NCBI GenBank assembly: GCA_014904985.1 | Contig: MU128914.1 | Span: forward strand, 328,117-392,116 | DNA: 64,000 nucleotides | Reading direction: 5' to 3' | Source: Hydnum rufescens UP504 | Lineage: Eukaryota > Basidiomycota > Agaricomycetes > Cantharellales > Hydnaceae | In this document: positions 22,683 to 34,136 of the stretch, one piece after another | How the letters are laid out: every line of letters starts with the position of its first letter | How positions within the stretch are numbered: position 1 is the first letter of the stretch | Notes under the pieces: model-generated | What the model was told of the DNA's origin: nothing | Database searches by the model: none | Seen by the model: only the letters and a program-made list of their open reading frames with translations | Made by a program: the position numbers and the translations under genes

Positions 22683-24640
22683 ATTCAATTCATTTATGAA
22701 TCTTTTGATCGACCTTTGGCCTTAGCTTCGCTGCGGATCTGATCAGGATTGAATTCTTGGCAGAAGCTGGTCTTTCTGAATCTCTTGATTGATGCTGCAA
22801 GTAAGGTGATTCATGTTGCGCTGGAGCAATTCAGGGTCATGTGCCAGGCACGCTTCGAAGAGTGGCCCATCGCAAGTGCAGCCCGTCATGTAATCTTCCA
22901 TTCGCCCAAGGGAAACAGATATAGGTTCGATTATGCGTGTTTCCGCACCATCAAATCATACGGTAGTAAGTGCTGCCAGTAGTACCACTTTTTCGAATGA
23001 ATCTGTCGCTGGAATTGGGTCTGCAGAGAAGATACGATCAAGTCACGGCCATGTGACACCTGGTAATGAACATCAAGGGTGCCTATCACACTTCTCTGAA
23101 CCTGAGGGTTACCCGAGACTGCCTGGACCAGACGCTAGGGGGTTGAAGCCACCGTCTGGGATAGTACCACCACTTCTCGAGGATGAGACTCGGATCAAAA
23201 AAATATCGATCAATAGCGGCCTTGAGGATACCGCCCTAACGAAGTAGACTGAAGTGTACGAGATGAGGGGTGCGGTGGTAGTTGGTGCAAGTCAAACTTT
23301 TTCTATGTTAAATTTTCTTGTGTAGGTTCGGCGAGGTCCGTCGCTATTATCAAATAGGGGTCATCCCCGGCCCCTTAAACCGTCGATTCCACTCATCGGA
23401 TCCTGACTCCAACATTTTCTTAGGGCTGCCATGTGCCAATTACAATGATACTACTGTAATCTCAGGGAGCAGGTGCTCACATCCTCAAATGCCGGTTTCT
23501 TGGGTGGTGAAATTGTAAAACTACATTCAAACGGCATGGTCATTCGTACCAGGGATACTTGTACATTGATTGGAGATAGAAATTCAGAGAAACGACGTAT
23601 TTCCACTATCGCACAGGCTGCGTGCCCTTACACCGGCTAAACCTTGCGCAATATCCATCTCTGCATGAAGCTGTCAGAGTTGGGTTCAAGAATAATCTGT
23701 GCAGGTAGGTCCTCAGTGAAGCAAACACAAGAAAATATACGAAGCTCACCGAACTATCCAGCTCTTTGTCGGCGTCGGCTCCCCAGACTCTGGCGTTGCC
23801 GCCAACCTCTTTAATGCTTGAATTTTAACGTTTAATTCGTTTTGTTCAAGGGCAGGGAAATGCAATGCAGAACATACACTATTCCGCCAAAAGGGAGAGG
23901 CGCCTTGTCGAATGTCCAGTGTTGAGGTACCGCCGGAGTAGCTGCAATGACGAAGTTGTCTTTCGGAATAGCTTGCTGGTCTGGGCTTGGCACGGGAGCC
24001 ACAATGGTCTTTGTAGTCCGAGTCGGGTTTATCAACCACTACGAGGGAATGATGCATATACAAGATATGCCGCCAGACCAGTAATATAGCGTAGAATGCT
24101 GCTCACCTCCAGGTCTTTAGGAATGTTCTTCGGATCGAAGGGTGCCAAGGTCAAATTCCCGAGACCATCGTATTTAACCGCAAGCTTTTTGCGGTCGGGC
24201 GAGAGAACTCTGTTGATGATGACATGGGGAGTAGCCATTGTTTGTGTGGGGGGGAGGTGAATGTAGGTCGGATGAGCGCAAGTCGGTTTTATGGTAACAT
24301 AAGGCTGATCCAGTGACCCAAGGACCTCAGGACACAAATTGGGCCTTGTTGGATGTTGAGGCACCGCGGTGGAGGAGTCAGGACACCGCCGTGAATCTAC
24401 ATCGTTTGTATTGCAATATGTTCAAGTAGCCACTGATGCACAGCTCAGTGGCACATGCCACATGTTCTGTTCAAACTTACCCTGTGGAGAAGTAATATTC
24501 TCAGTAGCTTCTCGGCCTCGTTCATGGAAAACATGTGGATCCCAGCTGAGGCAAATGTAGAGTGGACAAATGCAGAAGGTACAGTAGGATGGGGGTATTG
24601 GCTTCATGAGTCCAGGTGGCCCAGAACCCCTACACATTGA
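22683..24640. repeat. Duplicated block, copy 3
   Basis: Begins gattcaattcatttatgaat and lacks the foldback and SINE-like insertions of copies 1 and 2, so it shows the uninserted arrangement around position 22860. Carries the shared small frame, a minus-strand beta-trefoil gene and one upstream-repeat unit. More diverged than copies 1 and 2 are from each other. Confidence 0.8.
23637..24238 (-). CDS. beta-trefoil protein, family copy 3
   Basis: Four exons: 24238-24107, 24038-23878, 23816-23750, 23696-23637; 139 aa, GT-AG introns at the same sites. Relative to copies 1 and 2 it has a 6 bp in-frame addition in exon 2 (INPTRTTKT) and ends QRWILRKV. The intact frame despite substitutions and a length change argues for selection on the protein. 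Confidence 0.72.
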
Positions 24641-24652
24641 GGTGCCTCGGGG

Positions 24653-25411
24653 GAGGACCCCGGTTGGCTCTGTAAGACCCCTGAGGTCACTTCACACTGA
24701 TTTTGGAAATTTTTTGAGTGAATGTCTGAAAAAAAACCACACGAATGGGCTAATTTTGGCCTGAAAGTCTGATTTTTTTCCACACGGATACAGGAAATTT
24801 TTTTCAGCACTGAGGATGAGACTACACAAATTTAGCGATCTTGGTCATCGCACTAGCAGAAATCTGATGTCAATGCAGTCTGTTGCCGTGGTGTCAACAT
24901 TCAGCAATACTGCTTGTGATTCACTTTCCTGTGCCACATACTTGCACATCAAACCTCACAAAGTATTTCTCACCTTAAACAATTTCCCTGTCAGTGAATC
25001 TTCCCTCACAGGACCAAATGGGAGAATAGTGGGTCTGGTTACATTAGGGAATAGCGCTACCAGTGTTTTCACCGAACTTGAGAACCGGAGGCAATCTCTG
25101 ATACAAGCAGTAACCGATTTCAGTAAGGCGGTGAAAAATAATGGTCAGATCTAGGTGACAGGTTTTGGCAAGACTGGTGGGGACCTGGGGGGGCATGTAG
25201 ATGGCTTAGGAGCATAGATACAATTTTTTGGGTTTTTTTTGGGGCCTGTGAGCTCCGAACCCTGTTTCACATGGATTTGACCTGTTTTGAGCATGTCCAA
25301 GGTCCAAATCACACTAAATTCAGCCATTTTGGGGCTCAAAAACCACACTCCTCGACCCCAGATTTGGGGGTTTTTACCTTCGGACCTCTATTGGAGCTAA
25401 CTGGGGTCCTC
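24653..25411. mobile_element. 759 bp element with 18 bp inverted ends
   Basis: Ends GAGGACCCCGGTTGGCTC and, inverted, GAGGACCCCAGTTAGCTC. It interrupts an upstream-repeat unit whose two halves (cagaacccctac before, gggtcttggaagccc after) are continuous in other copies. A 112-codon frame at 24816-25154 lies inside but shows no motif. Target duplication not clear. Confidence 0.6.
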
Positions 25412-25465
25412 TCAGGGGTCTTGGAAGCCCAAAGATCAGGGGGCTGAATCTGTTGGTATTGTGAC
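25412..25465. repeat. remainder of upstream repeat with 5 bp target site
   Basis: Continuation of the interrupted repeat unit up to GTGAC (25461-25465); the unit resumes after the copia element at 36578 with GTGACCTGTCCTAGG. Confidence 0.7.
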
Positions 25466-25856
25466 TAGTGAGAGTTATGGTATTCGCGCGAGAAGAACTC
25501 CCCCTGATTACTAAGCAGGTGAGGATGAATTCAGTAGACTGGTGAGACTCGAGTCGCCCAGGTGAATTAAGCAGGTGGTGGGAAGAGCACACACAGAGAA
25601 AAGTCCTTGAGATTTATGTGGGCTCAAGCCCATCCTTTATACTATTTACATGAGGCACAGAAACACATAAGATGGGGTAAAATATGGGGTAAGGATGAAG
25701 TAAAAGTCCAATGATGGCGGCAAGGAAAAGATCGCTGGTGAAACCTATCTACAAGATCCTAGATAATCGAGGTCGGTGCTGTTTGCATAGCCCCCTAGGG
25801 GTCGCGCTTGTCTCTGACATCGTATCTGGTCACTTCCATATCCACTCGCTCCAACA
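25466..25856 (-). repeat. copia 3' LTR
   Basis: 391 bp. On the minus strand it begins TGTTGGAGCGAG directly after the purine tract. Compared with the other LTR there are roughly 15 differences, essentially all transitions and mostly at CG/TG/CA sites. Confidence 0.92.
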
Positions 25857-25868
25857 CTCCCCCTCAAG
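25857..25868 (-). promoter_or_regulatory. polypurine tract of the copia element
   Basis: Minus strand reads GCTTGAGGGGGAG immediately before the LTR, the expected plus-strand DNA primer site. Confidence 0.8.
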
Positions 25869-28800
25869 CATCACGTAGTCCAAGTCCTTTGGTGTGGAAA
25901 TTCAATTTTGTCACCCTGAGGGATTTTGTAAGAATGTTGGCCATCATAGTCTCTGTAGGACAGTAGACCAAATTGAAAATTCTGTCTTTAATCATCTTGT
26001 GGATAAAATGAAAGCAGATATCGATATGTTTCGTCCAGGTGTGGTAATTATCGCCCATTGTGAGCTTTAACGCAGCTTGATTATCGCAATATAGAGTTGT
26101 GGCTTTGAGTTGAGTATGGAAAATTTTGGCAATGAGGCCTCTTAGCCAAATGCCTTCCTTGGCAGCTTGAGTTGCAGCAACATATTCTGCCTCGGCCGTC
26201 AAGAGTGTGATTAGCTCCTGCTTTCGGGAGCTCCAGGAGATGGTTCCTCCATCTATCAGGTAAGTGTATCCCATTATTGTGCAACGGTGCTCCTGCGTCA
26301 CTCCATCCACATCCGTGTACCTGAGTAGGTTGTGTTGTTTTAACCCATATGTCAGGCTAAGATTCTTCATTGTTGATAGGTACCGTATAACTCATTTTGC
26401 TGCCTCCCAGTGTGTGAGTCCCAGCCTGTCAAGGAACTGCGATAGCGTTGATACTGCAAAAGTAATGTCCGGCCTCATGGCCATGGATGTGTACATAAGG
26501 CTCCCTATGGCCTCACAATAGGGGGTCCGCTTCATTTGTTCGATATCTGTGGGATTCATTGCAGAATCCTCTCAAGTGGGTGTGGCCCCAGGTTCCATTG
26601 GGGTATTAATGGGTTTCGAGTCACTGAGTGAGAACTGCGAGACAATCGAGTTGATGTATGATGTCTGTGATAATCAGATCGTCTGTAATTCATGATCTCA
26701 CTCGATTTTAACCCCAAGTAACCAATGCAGTGGTCCAAGGTTGGTAATCGAGTATTTGTCGTTAATCTTCTGCTTGTATTCGTCAAGTAATGCCCTCAAT
26801 GGGCCTGTAAATGTGCAATCGTCCACATGGATTGTGAGAATAAGCTCCTCCCCATTCACTTGGGTATGGAACACACCTGGATCGGTGTGGCTAGCCCTGA
26901 AACCAAGATCATTAAGGGCATGCGAGAGAGAATCATACCAGTGTCGCCCGGCCTGTTTGAGACCATACAAGGTCTTCCACAGTCGCAGAATCGTATCTTT
27001 CCCCTGGGGTTTGTACTCAGGGGGAAACTGCATATAGATTTCTTCATTTTCATCAAGTTCACCATTGAGGTAGGCACCATTAAAGTTGAAAGAATCAATG
27101 TCCCAGTCATTCCTTGCTGCAACTGCGATAATTGTTCGAAAACTTGTGAGTCGTGCGATGGGGGAATATGTTTCATAGTAGTCAACACTGTAAATCTGTG
27201 TGAAACCATGGGCAACTAGATGTGCCTTGTACTTTAGAATGGTTCCATCAGCTTTGCATTTGATTTTGAATACAAGCTTGCAATCGATGATATTCTTGCT
27301 GGGTGGCCTTGGTACTTCATCCCAAGTTCCAGTGTCTTTGACAGTTTTGAGTTTGATATTGATAGCCTTTTTCCATTGTGGCCAATTGGTTCATGACTTG
27401 GCCTCATCCAATGATTTGGGATCTCTGTCTATATCTTGAATGGTTGTGAAGGCTGCATCGTTGAATTCTATATGATATATGGTGTCATTTACAAGAGAAG
27501 CTGAATTCTTGCTGATATTATCACCGCTCCCCCTGATGCCAGGGATCTGAGAGTTGGATTTGTGTGTGTATCTATGAACTGTGCTTTCACCCTGTGTGAG
27601 GCGTTGCACATATTGAGACAGTTTGGGGACATGTGTGGAGTGTCGTTCGGGTTCAGCAGGTTGGGTCTGTTTTGGCATAGGAGGGGGTTCAGCGGGGGTA
27701 GTTGGCCTAGAATTTAGGGTTTTGTCATCATCTGAGTCTTCAGGATCTGGAGAATTGTTGTTGGTCGGCAGGGGATCTGACTGCAGCCTTGAGCTCATAA
27801 CTGGGGGATCGACAGAAATGTCAATTGTTGAGGTAGTGAATTTTATGTTACATTTGATGGAAATTTTGTTCCTTCCCTTCCAGTAAACCCTATGAGCATG
27901 TGGGCTATCGTTATCATAGCCCACCCAGAAGGCCTCATTCATGCATTCATTGAGTTTTGATCCAGAGTCGTTATGAACCCAGACTTGTTGGCCCCAAATA
28001 GGGACATTCGCAAGGTTCGGCTTTTCCTTTGTAAGCTGTTCGAGTGGCATCATATGGCCTAAGACCCATGTAGAGGTACGATTTTTGAGCCAGATGGCCC
28101 AATTCACAGCCTTGCCCCAGAGATTTTTCGGCAATTGGGATTGATGTAACATAGCGTGAGTTCATTTGAGAATCTGCCAATTCAGTGATTCAGCAACTCC
28201 ATTGTGCTGGGGAGTATTGTGGGTGGTTAATTGGCACTCTGTGCCCTGATCCCCTAGAAATCTCGTGAATGCATTACTCATATATTCGCCTCCATGGTCC
28301 AATCGAAGCCATTTAATTTGGACTCCATGCTGCATCTTCACCCAAGCTGCGAAATCTTTGTAGGCATCAAGTGCCTCATCCTTCGTACATAATAGTTGAA
28401 GCTTCGTATATCTCATGGCATCATCTGTAAACATGATGTAATATGAGCGCCTGCCTAAGGAATTTAGGGGTGATGGCCCCCAAACATCTGTATGAATTTC
28501 CTCACTGAATGAGGAGGCGAGTGGGGCTGTCTGCTCTTTCTTGATGGCCTTCTGTGTGGCCTTGGCATACTTGCAAGAATCACAAGAGAAGTCTTTGACA
28601 TCGTCAATTAATTCGACACCCTCAATAATGTTGTTTTTGACAAGCATGCATATTGTGTTGACAGATATATGGGCCAGCTGCTTGTGGAGTTCTGAGAGTT
28701 TCATGGTCTCGTGTGCAATGACAGTTGCTGCATTAGCATGTTCAACTTTGTATAAACCATTGTCACCCACTGGGACATTTCCAATGATGATTCCCTTGGG

Positions 28801-30533
28801 ATTTTTAATTTTTCACAAGTTTCCATCAAAGAGAACTTTGTTGCCTGCCTTTGTAATCCGGTTTATTGAGATGACTATTAATCTGAGTTCTGGAGCATGG
28901 AGGGCATCATGCAAGATGACTGGGGTGAATTTCCTGTCATTTGGCACTTGAATCTTTAAGTTGCCGGCACCAATAGTGTGGAATACTCAGTTGTTAGCTG
29001 CAAGGATTGGGTGAGGGTCAATGGGATGGTAATTAATGAATTGCTCCTTATACAGAGACATGTGTCAGGTGGCCCCTGAATCGTATATTTCGGCATAAGC
29101 AGGGGATTTTGTCCATTCGTTTGTTGTTGCTGCGATATCTGGCTGTGGCCCGATGGCCTCGATTGTTGCCCATGCCTCAACATCAGCATGTGCAGCTGCT
29201 GAGGTGCTTTCCTTAGCACCCATCCTAGAGTTCGGTGATCCATGGGGTCCCTGGCCTTCCTTTCCTCCCCCTTTCGCCCAACAGTCCACTTTGAAGTGTC
29301 CCTTTCAGTGGCAATTGAAGCACTTGACATCCTTCTTGCTCTTCCTTTGCCCATTGGCATGGAAGGCCTCGTTGTTATTTGATTTGGACTTCCCCTTCTT
29401 CAGGGTTCGCCAGTCATACTCATCTGTCATGAGGCAGATTACCAGAGTTGGCATAATAGACTTGCCACTGAGATCCGCAGCAGCCATAATCGAATTTATC
29501 GTATTATCATATGAGTTGGGGAGTGATCCCAATAGAATGTTTCCATATTCTTCATCCAGAATAGTGGTGCCCATGGCTGCCAACTGCTCTTTAAGATTGG
29601 CCAATTTGTCGAAGTGCGCATGGACATCATCATCCGTGCTGCAGCGAGTCTTCTGTAATCGCTTTCATAAGTTGACCAAAATTAATTTCGACCGTCCTTC
29701 ATATAAAGCCCGGAGCTGATCCCAGACCTCCTTGGCCTTTAGTCCAGCCTTAATCTGGCTGAACACCATATCAGGGACCAAGCTGGCCACAAGTTGTTTA
29801 ACCATGGCCTCGTCCTTCTTCCATCGAGCCTCCGGCGTAAGTCCATCGACCATACTGGCAGCGCTATTGTAATATAGTGTATTACATAAGGGAGTTCAGA
29901 CTCAAAAGTCATGTATATATGGCAGATGCCGAGATTGAATAAGAATCTTTTGCCCAGACCTCTACACCTAGCAAGAACCATGAACCCTCTTGCCTCTTGT
30001 CTCTTGTCTTTGCTGCTTCTATCTGGATATCTTGCTGGCCCCTAGTAGCCATCAATACTAGCCCTTTCCCTGGCTCTGGACTTGTGCCTTGGGACTCTAG
30101 CAGGGAAAGCAGTAAGCAGGATCACCCTTCCTCTTACTGATCCCCTTCCTCTCCTTAGGTAGTGACTGTGCCACTTGGCCAGTCACTACTCCTTTATGCC
30201 TTTCATCATGACTGTCTTTCCCTCGCAACCTTTTCCCCCAGACTCAGAGCAAAGCCAGTGCCTAGCTCTGTGTCTGGCTCCCCCACCTGAAGCTAGTGCT
30301 AAGGGTGGTGTGATTATCCTTCCTTCTCCTTCCCCTACCTCTGCTCCCCACCTGTTGACTTCGCTTTGTCCAAGTACGACAACAAGTGCCCTCCTGAATC
30401 CGGGAGGCACTTCATTACAGCTATAGTCTGACATAATCGTGTCACTTGTAAGGTGCTCAAGGAGCCCTTTTGCATTGAGGGCCCACATAATCCAGTCATG
30501 GTATGTGACCCAGTTCGTACCATCTGCCACCAA
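25864..30533 (-). pseudogene. copia gag-pol, inactivated
   Basis: Read leftward: gag from about 30533 (VADGTNWVTYHDWIMWALNAK), a CX2C zinc knuckle at ~29310 (CFNCH then KGHFKVDC), protease DSGAT at ~29070, integrase with HKQLAH, HTDVWGP, LRLDHGGEY and HNGVAES (28770-28162), reverse transcriptase with IHVDD (27033-26698) and RNase H with TLYCDNQAALKL (26370-25864). Stops in the coding frame include TGA at 29305-29307 (Trp of the zinc knuckle), 29065-29067 (just after DSGAT), 28813-28815 and 28162-28164, plus frameshifts, so the copy cannot encode a polyprotein. Confidence 0.9.
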
Positions 30534-30572
30534 TTTTGTAACCCAAATCCAACTCAGTCAGCCACAAATGTA

Positions 30573-30625
30573 GGTCTAGTTAGATATTACGAGCCTTGCA
30601 TTTATATAGTCTAACTAGAGGTTTT
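30573..30625 (+). repeat. left terminal inverted repeat of the foldback element
   Basis: GGTCTAGTTAGATATT, then gcc, TTGCATTTATATAG and TCTAACTAGAG. It matches the inverse of 36015-36065 with a few differences. Confidence 0.7.
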
Positions 30626-30949
30626 GATGCTGGGGCCCCTGGGGCCGGCTAACATGATTTGCGTGATTCAGGCAGGGGCCCCAAGGGGCCCCAGGGGCCC
30701 CTGCCTCTCACCTTAGACTGGGACTTAGAGATTCTCAGACAACAGTGGGCTACACAGGCTTATTGGGGATAATCACCATTGTTTATTATGATGTAGCAGG
30801 CCATATGGGCTTATCGGGGATAGTTCCATTTATAATTATTTATTTATTATATATTAAACATAACCTGGGTGGGGTTTCATTCAGTGGTCCCATTATTTTA
30901 ATTATTGATTTATCCCTCAAAATTAAAAAAAAATTAAAACTACTTAGTA

Positions 30950-33390
30950 GCACCACACACCCACTAGGGCGGGTGTGTGGTACTGTCCATACAAATCAAA
31001 GAGAAAAAAAAAGTACTACTTAGTAGCACCACACACCCACTTGGGCGGGTGTGTGGTGCCATCCCTCAAAATTTAAAAAAAAAAAGGATTGAGTAGCACC
31101 ACACACCCGCTAGGGCAAGTGTGTGGTACGGGGGGCTGGGCTTGGTGATTCACCATTGGGCGGGTCGTTGGGACGAGTTGCGGGTTGCGGGTCGCAGGTC
31201 GTCGTTTCGGGGGCTTCAATTTGGATCCTAAAATAATAGCGTACATTAGTAAAAAAAAAGTTGAAGTGACGCAAAGGAGCAGCTTGGGCCGCTCCTTTTG
31301 CGTCGCTGTACATATAAAAATCTAAAAAAAAACCTGCACACCTGCCAAAGCAGGTGTGGTACTGATTTTGCGCCCAGGTCGTGTGCTTTGTACTCGGTTT
31401 TGCGCATGGGGGGTGTCCGTTGGGGTGGGTCGTTGTTTCGGGAGCCTTGATTTGATTCCTAGAATGATAGTGTATGTTAGTAAAAAAATTTCGAAGTGAC
31501 GCAAAAGGAGCAGCTTGCGCTGCTCCTTTTGCATCGCTGTACGCATAGAAATTAAAAAAAAAACCTTGTAGTACCACACACCCACCGAAGTGGGTGTGTG
31601 GTACTCATTTGTACCACGGTCGCATGTTCGGATTTGCGTATGGGGGCTGGTCATCGTTTGGGCGAGTGGTTTGTTTGCAGGTTTCCGTTCTCGCGTGTTT
31701 TTTCGGCGGGTGTCACGGGTCTTGATTGGGGGGTTGGTTGGGTTGTAGGATCAGAGAAAACCTAGGAATAAATAATGGGTTAGTAAAAGAGAAGAAACAA
31801 CAAAACAAAAGCCACACAAAAGGAGCAGCATACGCTGCTCCTTTTGTGTGATCGTACTTACCCTGAATTACCACACACCCGCTGAAGCGGGTGTGTGGTT
31901 CGTCTGGGGTCCTGTCGCATTGCGTCGTCTGTTCCCATTCCCGGGTTTCGTTTGGTGGGTCGCGTTGTCATTTCCGAGTGGGGGGTTCGTTTGGCCAGCT
32001 CGGGCAAAAACCTAGAATAATATGATAAATGATGTGTTAGTTAAAAATTAAAACAAAAAATGAACGCAAAAAGAGCAGCCCTTGCTGCTCTTTTTGCGTC
32101 GTTGGGGGGTGTACTATATCACTTACCTTTTGTAGAACCACACACCCGCTATCGCGGGTGTGTGGTTTGTGCGGTTCGGTGTCCCTTATTTGACGCGCCG
32201 CGGTTTGGGGGAGGGGGAGGTGGCTTCGCGGGCCTTCATTTGTGGTGACGATAGCCTAGAAGACTGCATTATTAGTCAAAAAATTTAAACCAGTGCAAAA
32301 AGAGCAGCAGGTGCTGCTCTTTTTGCGCCGTTGCAGGTACCCAATGTTACTTACCTTGCATAGAACCACACACCCGCTATGGCGGGTGTGTGGTTCTATG
32401 GGTTTGGGGTCGGCTCGTGTCTTCGTTTGGCACGTCATCATTCATTGGTTTGGTTTTGGGGGCTGGTCATTGTTTCGGGGGTGATTCGTTTCGCCGATCT
32501 TCATTTGTGGCAGCCTAGAAGAAAAGATGTATTAGTTAAATAATAATAACCGGCGCAAAAAGAGCAGCACTTGCTGCTCTTTTTGCGCTGTTGCGGGTAC
32601 CCAACGTTACTTACCTTGTATAGAACCACACACCTGCCATAGCGGGTGTGTGGTTCTACGGGTTTGGGGTCGGCTCGTGTCTTCGTTTGGCGCGTCGTTT
32701 GTTGGTTTCGTTTTGGGGGCCGGTCATCATTTCGGGGGCGATTTGTTTCGCCGATCTTCATTTGTGGCAGCCTAGAATAAAAGATGTATTAGTTAAATAA
32801 TAATAACCGGCACAAAAAGAGCAGCACTTGCTGCTCTTTTTGCGCCATTGCAGGTACCCAATGTTACTTACCTTGTATAGAACCACACACCCGCCATAGC
32901 GGGTGTGTGGTTCTATGGGTTTGGGGTCGGCTCGTGTCTTCATTTGGCACGTCGTTCGTTGGTTTCGTTTTGGGGGCTGGTCATCGTTTTGGGGGTGATT
33001 CGTTTCGCCAATCTTCATTTGTGGCAGCCTAGAATAAAAGATGTATTAGTTAAATAATAATAACCGGCGCAAAAAGAGCAGCACTTGCTGCTCTTTTTGT
33101 GCCGTTGGGGTGCACAAGGTAACTTACATTATATAGAACCACACACCCGCCGCAGCGGGTGTGTGGTTCCTGGGGCCTCCCATTGGGCGGTCTGTCGCCG
33201 GTTCTGGTTTGGCTCTTGCCGTTCGGGTTCTTGTAAACCCGAACAGCGACTAAATAATAAAAGCTACGTTAGTATAAGACTTCAAAATGGCGCAAAAAGA
33301 GTAGCTTTCGCTACTCTTTTTGCGCCCTTGTATCTACTGAAACAAAAACTCACCTTAGGACCACACACCTGCAGCAGCGGGTGTGTGGTC
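30950..33390 (-). repeat. left hairpin-intron array (minus strand)
   Basis: Introns, minus strand: 33353-33250, 33127-33029, 32871-32772, 32614-32515, 32354-32256, 32126-32012, 31861-31762, 31564-31459, 31333-31228 (99-115 nt). Most start GTAAGT or GTGAGT, contain ACTAAC/ACTAAT about 20 nt before the end and finish TTCTAG or similar. Each holds one type-2 hairpin with a stem such as GCGCAAAAAGAGCAGC and a 4 nt loop. Just before each donor lies a type-1 hairpin with stem ACCACACACCCGC; there are 12 type-1 hairpins from 30953 to 33390, the three leftmost without introns. The units 32515-32771 and 32772-33028 are exact 257 bp tandem repeats (157 nt exon plus 100 nt intron) of recent origin. Confidence 0.88.
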
Positions 33391-33589
33391 GTGTGCCTTT
33401 CTGGGCCGTTTGTTGGGTGTGGCTGTGTAGTTGCGCAATTCAACGCCGGCAATTGCTGGTCGTTAAAAAGCACCGAAGTGTAGTGCCACGAGCAGAATAC
33501 ATATTAATAACAAGTATATAGACGTAGAATCAATACCATATAATACATATTTGTCCAAACAAGCAAAGAAGACGACGATAATGAGTCAG

Positions 33590-33935
33590 AGCTCAAATAA
33601 GGCACAATATGCCTAATTGCAGAGTGGATTGAGCCACTTCTATGGGTCATAATTGGCCCAAATATAGATATAATGATGGTATATGCGAATCCCTACATGG
33701 GGGACCAGGTATATTGGACGATTCTGGCATTTTTCAATTTTTCACGCCTTCAATTCCCTAAATAGGGAATTGAAGGCGCGAAAAATTGAAAAACGCCAGA
33801 ATTGCCCAATATACCTGGTCCCCCATGTAGGGTACATATATCTCACCAATATATTTAAATTTGAGCCGATTCTGAACCATAGAGATTGCCCAATCCACTT
33901 TGCAATCTTCATGCCTTAGTGAACTCTGACTCATT
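33590..33935. repeat. central palindrome of the foldback element
   Basis: The core 33683-33840 folds as two ~78 bp arms around a 4 nt loop near 33760-33763 (AATTCCCT pairing with AGGGAATT). Weaker pairing continues outward through ATGAGTCAGAG (about 33580) and its inverse (about 33930). Differences between arms are mainly transitions. Since both intron arrays point away from here, it is the natural place for a bidirectional promoter; that is inference. Confidence 0.85.
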
Positions 33936-34136
33936 GTCATGGTCTCTTTATTTCCTTTTGACAAATATTAATTATATGGTATTTATTTTACATTTAGTCA
34001 CTTGCTACTAATTCATACTGTAGTTGTGGCGCCGGACACTTGGGCGCTTTTTGGATGCCGGCAATTGCTGGCGTTGAGTTGTGTTTCTTTCTCACAACCA
34101 CCACCTAACAGGAAAACCACCCAAAGAAGGAAAGAT

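Noticed and set aside
32501..33018. Two 86-codon minus frames in tandem that look like a repeat protein
   Set aside because: They read through intron and hairpin sequence; the 257 bp period is not a multiple of three, so the frame does not continue.
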